NCBI GenBank assembly: GCA_003231795.1
Contig: QIJI01000469.1
Span: 1-10,349, forward strand
Length of the DNA stretch: 10,349 nt
Origin: Gammaproteobacteria bacterium
GTDB lineage: Bacteria; Pseudomonadota; Gammaproteobacteria; GCA-001735895
Direction of reading: 5' to 3'
Below the pieces are notes generated by a model. That model had not been told where the DNA came from. It saw nothing but the letters and a program-made list of their open reading frames with translations, and did not search any database. Position 1 is the stretch's first letter; each line of letters opens with the position of its first letter. Below are positions 6,123-10,349 of this stretch, one piece after another. Position numbers and translations under genes: made by a program.

Positions 6123-6425
6123 ATGAAAAGTAACCCGCTAGCTCGAGTCGAGTTATTAGAAGGCCGGACTTTCATAATTGGCAGAGAAGGTCATATTTAT
6201 ATTACTGATCCTACTATCAGCAAGCATCATGCCGAGATTTCGATCAACAATGGAAAAATATTCCTGCGCGACCTGAATTCAACCAACGGCACCTTCTTGC
6301 TAATCGATAAAAAGCTGGTGCCATTTGACGAGGGATTTGTCGAGCTGAATCAGCCCATCGTCTTCGGCAAAATATTAAAAACGCCCAGGAGCCTGTTGAT
6401 CACTGCCGCTACTTTTGTGCCCTGA
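6123..6425 (+). CDS. Stand-alone FHA-domain protein
   Basis: Protein of 100 aa consisting almost only of a forkhead-associated domain, which binds phosphothreonine peptides. The conserved residues are seen in order: GRE (20-22), SKHH (33-36, with the Ser and His used for phosphopeptide contact and folding) and NSTNGT (52-57). There is no membrane segment, kinase domain or second domain. Such proteins usually work with a Ser/Thr kinase and phosphatase; a kinase is not in the window, and the phosphatase at 1222 is about 4.4 kb away on the far side of the decayed cluster, so no link can be claimed. No ribosome-binding site is clear before the ATG. The 138 bp between the ketoreductase remnant and this gene hold nothing recognisable. 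Confidence 0.85.
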   Translation: MKSNPLARVELLEGRTFIIGREGHIYITDPTISKHHAEISINNGKIFLRDLNSTNGTFLLIDKKLVPFDEGFVELNQPIVFGKILKTPRSLLITAATFVP

Positions 6426-6581
6426 TGATCAGATCAAGCGGATGAACTTCAGGTAATTCCCCGATAATATGAAGGAGCAGCTGACTGGCTGCATCCATGC
6501 AGTCGTACTGCGTCGGCGAATGCTGGTGAGAAATGCGAGCTAGCCACAATCTGCATACCCCTTTGGGAATAGTTGCCATGT

Positions 6582-6853
6582 CTAGGGCCTGTTCACGCTA
6601 ATTGAATCATCACTGCTGGCGGCCATTTTTATGGCTAGCAAGGCAGAAGGAGAGATGTGTAGTCATTCTACATGAGCGACTGATAACGCAGTTAGCCAGA
6701 AAAATGTCCCCAGCCCTTCGGGTTGTGGCTAAAAAAGCGCCACTCGGTGTTGCTCGTCACTCATTTGGAATGACCAAATCGCGCTCCTCGCGCCTTGATT
6801 GGCGCTTTTTTAGTCACAACAGTGACGTTTCAATTAGCGTGAACAGGCCCTAG
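6582..6853. mobile_element. 272-bp MITE-like element with 25-bp terminal inverted repeats
   Basis: Perfect 25-bp inverted repeats bound this stretch: the left end reads CTAGGGCCTGTTCACGCTAA then TTGAA (6582-6606), mirrored exactly at 6829-6853. CTAG is itself palindromic, so the target duplication may be CTAG or the inner TA, with element ends GGGCCTGTTCACG. No transposase fits in 272 bp, so it is a non-autonomous element moved by a related insertion sequence; a 4-bp YTAR-type site would suit the IS5 family, but that is inference. The interior holds a long hairpin (6722-6820). The left repeat is intact and identical to the right one, implying fairly recent insertion. Confidence 0.85.
6722..6820. 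repeat. Internal 20-bp inverted repeat within the MITE-like element
   Basis: GTTGTGGCTAAAAAAGCGCC (6722-6741) pairs with GGCGCTTTTTTAGTCACAAC (6801-6820) at 19 of 20 positions, across a 59-bp loop. The pair lies near the right end of the element. Either strand's transcript could fold into a strong stem, and the right arm has GCGC followed by six T, which may terminate transcription entering from the left. Confidence 0.75.
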
Positions 6854-6894
6854 GATTATGCGACAATATCTCTTTAGTCTTACATATCAATTCA

Positions 6895-8364
6895 ATGAGC
6901 GATTCGAATCTTTTAGCCCAGTTACAGGCTAGTTTTATTGGGCGCGACACTGAGTATCCAACCGTCAATGGTGAACGCAGCCCGCGAGTCTATCTCGACT
7001 CCGCTGCATCCACGTTAATGATGGCACCGGCCTATAATGTAGGCCACGAATTTCTCGAACATTACGCCAGTACCCATTCAGACCTGCATTATGCCGCGCG
7101 CGGCGCTTCACATGCTTTCGAATGGGCTCATCAACGGGTACTCGAATTCGTCGGCGCAAGCCCTGACCGGTATTGCAGCTTTTTTGCCGGCAGCGGAGCC
7201 ACGGCGGGATTCAACCGCATGGCCGCCAGCCTGTCGAGCGCGCGCGCCGAGCGCAAAGTAGTACTGGTTTCCGAAATGGAACATCACTCGAACGATCTGC
7301 CACATCGCCATCATAACTCGCAAGTTGTTCATGTTCCCTGTCTTGGGGAATTCGAACGCTACGGCGGCCTCGATATGGATCGACTGGGCGAGATTTTTGA
7401 AGAGCATGGCGAGAATGTTAATTACATTGCCGTTACCGGAGCCAGTAATGTTACCGGCGCGATTACCCCACTTGCCGAAGTAGCCAAAATGGCGCATGCG
7501 GTCGGTGCTTATCTGATTGTCGACGCGTCACAAATGATTGCACATACCCCGGTCAGTATGGACGACGCTGATATCGACGTGCTGGTGTTCTCCGGACACA
7601 AGATTTACGCACCCGGCTCACCGGGTGCCGTAATCGCTAAAAAAGACGTTTTAAATGCGATCAAGCCAACCGAACTAGGCGGCGGTATGGTCGACGATGT
7701 TTATATCGCCGAGTACATGCCGACCGCAACATTGCCAGACCGGGAAGAAGCCGGAACCCCCAACATTGTGGGCGCGATTATACTGGGCGCGGTACTCGAC
7801 CTGCTCATCAGGGCCGGAATGGACAAGGTTCGTGAAAAAGAAATCGCTCTGATCGATTTTGCCTGGAACGGACTGAAAGCGATCGAAGGCGTTATGGTAT
7901 ACGGCCCAGAACCATCGGATGTTCCGCGTACCGGTACTATCGCCTTTAATATCAAAGGTTTTGACCACGGTCTGACGGCGGCTGCGATGAATGATTTTCA
8001 TAATATTCAGGTCCGCAACGGTTGTTTTTGCGCTCACCCCTATGTGCGTGAGTTATTGAAAAAGGAACTGTGGGAGATGGACATCGACCCGGACGCGCCA
8101 AACGCCGAAGCCGACGTCGAACGTAAACGCGGTATGGCGCGCGCCAGCCTCGGACTATATACCACGCGGGCCGACCTCGAAGCGCTGCTGGCAGCCGTAG
8201 AAGACCTTGCCGGTCGTCGTGATGAAATCAAGTCGCTGTATCAACCGGTTGGTTCAAATGGTTATCGTCACAGCAGCTTTTCACCGGCCGCGATGGATCT
8301 GTTCGACCCCGAACGGATGTTGCAGAATTTCCTCGATACGCCGGCTCAGAATGCGACCGAATAA
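6895..8364 (+). CDS. Class V aminotransferase fold enzyme, cysteine desulfurase-like
   Basis: PLP enzyme of 489 aa in the SufS/NifS/CsdA-like class V group, predicted cytosolic. Seen: LDSAAST near the N-terminus (35-40), MEHHSN (128-133) with the ring-stacking His, VDASQ (209-213) with the Asp for the pyridine nitrogen, and the Schiff-base Lys236 in SGHKIYAPGSPG. VRNGCFCAHP (373-382) aligns with the region of SufS that carries the active-site Cys; here Cys379 precedes AHP as in RxGxxCAxP. It is longer than SufS (about 400 aa), with an inserted acidic stretch after 390 and a C-terminal tail after about 440. It could be a desulfurase, a selenocysteine lyase-like enzyme, or another PLP lyase. 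The start is 41 bp after a MITE-like element and lacks a clear ribosome-binding site. It is the first gene of a run with the next two. Confidence 0.9.
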   Translation: MSDSNLLAQLQASFIGRDTEYPTVNGERSPRVYLDSAASTLMMAPAYNVGHEFLEHYASTHSDLHYAARGASHAFEWAHQRVLEFVGASPDRYCSFFAGSGATAGFNRMAASLSSARAERKVVLVSEMEHHSNDLPHRHHNSQVVHVPCLGEFERYGGLDMDRLGEIFEEHGENVNYIAVTGASNVTGAITPLAEVAKMAHAVGAYLIVDASQMIAHTPVSMDDADIDVLVFSGHKIYAPGSPGAVIAKKDVLNAIKPTELGGGMVDDVYIAEYMPTATLPDREEAGTPNIVGAIILGAVLDLLIRAGMDKVREKEIALIDFAWNGLKAIEGVMVYGPEPSDVPRTGTIAFNIKGFDHGLTAAAMNDFHNIQVRNGCFCAHPYVRELLKKELWEMDIDPDAPNAEADVERKRGMARASLGLYTTRADLEALLAAVEDLAGRRDEIKSLYQPVGSNGYRHSSFSPAAMDLFDPERMLQNFLDTPAQNATE

Positions 8365-8441
8365 ATTACCCGCATGCACCACATTTTTGACCTTATCCGG
8401 GTTCATCAGTACTAATACCGTTTTCAAATTCGGGGATTTCC

Positions 8442-9644
8442 ATGGCGCTAAAAACGATTACTGACAAGGGACTCCAGACGCTGTCGATTCACGCCGGCGA
8501 ACCTCCCGATTCGGCTACCGGCGCATCCTCACCCAATCTGGTGATGTCCAGCACCTTTGTGGTCGACCAAGAAGTCAGTTTTTCTGCCAACAACCGAAAC
8601 GATGAAACGCCATTTATCTATACGCGCTGGGATAATCCGACTACACAACAACTCGAAAACAAACTCTCCATCCTGGAGCAGGCCGAAGCGACCGTTGCGT
8701 TTGCCTCCGGCATGGCCGCAAGTGCGGCTGTATTGCTCACGCATTTGAGCCTGGGGGACCACCTTATTATCAGCAACGCCAATTATCCGGGAACCGCCGA
8801 ATTTGCGCGCCAGACCCTGACCCGGATGGGCATCGAAGTAACACCTGTAGACACCAGTGAATTGAACTGTATTCAAAACGCAATGCGCGACAATACCCGT
8901 ATGATCTGGCTCGAAACGCCGTCCAACCCGCTGTTGCGAATTTCCGATATCAGATCGGCAGCCGAAATTGCACATACCCAGAATGTGTTACTGGTAGTCG
9001 ACTCGACGTTTGCCACGCCGGTCGCCACCCGGCCCTTAAACCTCGGCGCTGATTTTGTAATCCATTCGCTGACCAAGTATATCGGCGGTCACGGTGACGC
9101 CATGGGGGGTTCCGTCAGCGGTGGACAAGAAAAAATTGGCGCCCTACGCTCCGAGGCATTGATGCACTATGGCGGAGTCATCAGCCCGTTCAACGCCTGG
9201 CTGATTATGCGGGGCATGGCAACCTTGCCTTTGCGCATGCGTTGTCACGAAAACAATGCGCTGCTGCTGGCGGAGTATCTCGAAAATCATGCCAATGTCG
9301 AGCTCACGCGGTATCCCGGGCTCGAATCACATCCGCAACATGCACTGGCAAAATCGCAGATGGATAACTTTTCCGGAATGATCTGTTTTCGTGCGCGCAA
9401 TGGCAAAACGGTTGCCCGGCGCATGATGGATCAACTCGAGGTGATACATTACGCGGTATCGCTCGGGCATCACCGCAGCCTGATTTACCTGATGCAAACC
9501 GATGATCTGATCGACTCTTCCTATCGCCTCGAGGGCGAAGAACTCGATAAATATCGTACCCTGGCCGGTGACGGCGTGTTCCGACTATCAGTAGGGATCG
9601 AAGATGCACAGGACTTAATCAACGATCTCGACGCCGCTTTGTAA
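8442..9644 (+). CDS. Cys/Met metabolism PLP-dependent enzyme (trans-sulfuration family)
   Basis: PLP enzyme of 400 aa, the standard length for the cystathionine gamma-synthase / gamma-lyase / O-acylhomoserine sulfhydrylase family. Seen: LQTLSIHAG at the N-terminus (11-19), YTRWDNPT (60-67) contributing the active-site Tyr and Arg, SGMAA (89-93) for phosphate binding, Tyr115 in NYPGT that stacks on the cofactor, VDSTFATP (186-193), and the Schiff-base Lys212 in SLTKYIGGHGD. SPFNAWLIMRGMATLPLRM is the usual later signature. The Cys found after the Tyr in methionine gamma-lyase is not present (YPGT instead of YGCT), arguing against that activity. GGGGA at 8432-8436, 5 nt before the ATG, is a good ribosome-binding site. 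It starts 77 bp after the class V gene. Exact reaction unknown. Confidence 0.9.
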   Translation: MALKTITDKGLQTLSIHAGEPPDSATGASSPNLVMSSTFVVDQEVSFSANNRNDETPFIYTRWDNPTTQQLENKLSILEQAEATVAFASGMAASAAVLLTHLSLGDHLIISNANYPGTAEFARQTLTRMGIEVTPVDTSELNCIQNAMRDNTRMIWLETPSNPLLRISDIRSAAEIAHTQNVLLVVDSTFATPVATRPLNLGADFVIHSLTKYIGGHGDAMGGSVSGGQEKIGALRSEALMHYGGVISPFNAWLIMRGMATLPLRMRCHENNALLLAEYLENHANVELTRYPGLESHPQHALAKSQMDNFSGMICFRARNGKTVARRMMDQLEVIHYAVSLGHHRSLIYLMQTDDLIDSSYRLEGEELDKYRTLAGDGVFRLSVGIEDAQDLINDLDAAL

Positions 9645-9646
9645 CA

Positions 9647-10349
9647 ATGCAGCATGCCAACATCAGTAGTAGTGCACAGATTTTATATGACGAAATGCTG
9701 GCAGGCGGCATCGTGGTTCCGACTCATGATAACCTGCTGCGGTATCGGGCTGACCTGATTGCAGCTTCGACGCAGGAAATCGAAGCCGCGATCGATCGAT
9801 TTGACGGTGTGATCGAAGAAATCGAAATTGCAGCCATCCCGTGCAAACAAATAACGCCTGCCGGCTGGTCGCCCGAAACCGGCGCCTGCATCCAGTATGC
9901 TTATGGCGGTGGTTATGTCAGCGGCAGTTCCTGGGAAGATCAGGTGATTACAATTCCGATGGCAGAGCTTGCTAACGCCAGAGTCGTCATGGTCGACTAT
10001 CGTCTGTCTCCGGAATATCCCTACCCCGAGCCGCAACAAGACATGCAACAGGTGTATCCCGCACTACTTGAACAATATGGGGCGCATCGGCTGATCGTCA
10101 GCGGCGAGTCGGCCGGTGGCAATCAGGCAGTGGCATTGATGCAATTCGCGCGTGACCAGGGCATGCCGATGCCGGCCTGTGCAGTTTTGTTTTCGCCCTG
10201 GGTTGATTTGACCAATCAGGGTGACAGTCATATTTTTAACAATTCGAGAGACCCGTCGCTGAACAATGCCTGGGTCGACTCGGCGGCGGCAATGCACGCC
10301 AATGGCATCAATCTGGACAACCCCGGCATTTCACCAATCTTTGCTGACA
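9647..10349 (+). CDS. HSL-type alpha/beta hydrolase, 3' end outside window
   Basis: Open frame of 234 codons running off the right edge. It is a hydrolase of the hormone-sensitive-lipase/acetyl-esterase group: VDYRLSPEYPYPEP (116-129) and the nucleophile elbow GESAGG with Ser155 (153-158) are typical. The oxyanion-hole motif reads YGGGY (86-90) where the family has HGGG(F/Y/W), so the usual His is Tyr. The N-terminal ~75 residues form the cap region. The ATG starts 2 bp after the stop of the PLP enzyme gene without a clear ribosome-binding site, suggesting translational coupling and a shared function. The catalytic Asp and His would lie beyond the window. Likely an esterase, lactonase or amidase on a small substrate; unknown which. 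Confidence 0.88.
   Translation, partial: MQHANISSSAQILYDEMLAGGIVVPTHDNLLRYRADLIAASTQEIEAAIDRFDGVIEEIEIAAIPCKQITPAGWSPETGACIQYAYGGGYVSGSSWEDQVITIPMAELANARVVMVDYRLSPEYPYPEPQQDMQQVYPALLEQYGAHRLIVSGESAGGNQAVALMQFARDQGMPMPACAVLFSPWVDLTNQGDSHIFNNSRDPSLNNAWVDSAAAMHANGINLDNPGISPIFAD

Larger units (their letters stand above)
6426..6894. other. Gap without a gene, containing a MITE-like element
   Basis: From the FHA stop to the class V enzyme start there is no gene I can support. The first ~155 bp show no motif beyond a short palindrome CTGCATCCATGCAG (6489-6502). The element at 6582-6853 occupies most of the rest, and about 41 bp separate it from the next ATG. An open frame inside the element (from a TTG at 6602) ends in its right terminal repeat and has no transposase motif, so I do not call it a gene. 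Confidence 0.6.

Noticed and set aside
6602..6853. Open frame of 83 codons inside the MITE-like element
   Set aside because: It begins with TTG, ends in the terminal repeat, spans the internal hairpin and shows no transposase or other domain motif; it is best seen as a by-product of the repeat.
7108..7497. Minus-strand open frame of 129 codons within the class V enzyme gene
   Set aside because: It lies wholly antisense to a gene with clear PLP-enzyme motifs and its protein shows no domain features.
1..10349. CRISPR array, tRNA or rRNA genes
   Set aside because: No regularly spaced direct repeats, cloverleaf-like segments or conserved rRNA stretches were seen.

Overview
The window reads as chromosomal DNA from a gammaproteobacterium, possibly marine or environmental. 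Basis: the gene families present (GhrA-type dehydrogenase, aryl-polyene-type ACP, LpxL-like acyltransferase and glycosyltransferase), moderate GC, and a short inverted-repeat element of the kind common in such genomes. No taxonomic marker is present, so this is inference.

Left part (1-2263): a GhrA-like 2-hydroxyacid dehydrogenase on the minus strand is divergent from a small dual-specificity-type phosphatase on the plus strand. A 559-bp stretch without a gene follows, holding two inverted repeats.

Middle part (2264-5984): this is the main point of interest. Minus strand: a translationally coupled pair, a DUF218 membrane protein and a family 2 glycosyltransferase. Plus strand: an intact acyl carrier protein, then a broken AMP-ligase, an internally deleted hotdog 3-hydroxyacyl-ACP dehydratase, an intact LpxL/HtrB-like acyltransferase, and only the last ~65 codons of a FabG-like ketoreductase. 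Gene types and order match the aryl polyene (APE) class of lipid-linked polyene pigment clusters. I read it as a decaying APE cluster from which several blocks have been deleted, leaving ACP, acyltransferase and glycosyltransferase open. The broken genes are too degraded to appear as normal open reading frames; I found them by translating the gaps by hand.

Right part (5985-10349): a free-standing FHA-domain protein, then a 272-bp MITE-like element with 25-bp perfect terminal inverted repeats and an internal long hairpin. Next comes a tight operon-like run: a class V (cysteine desulfurase-like) PLP enzyme, a Cys/Met-metabolism (trans-sulfuration family) PLP enzyme, and an HSL-type alpha/beta hydrolase cut by the window edge. 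The two PLP enzymes suggest metabolism of a sulfur amino acid or related thiol, with the hydrolase possibly acting on an ester or thioester. The substrate cannot be read from the sequence.
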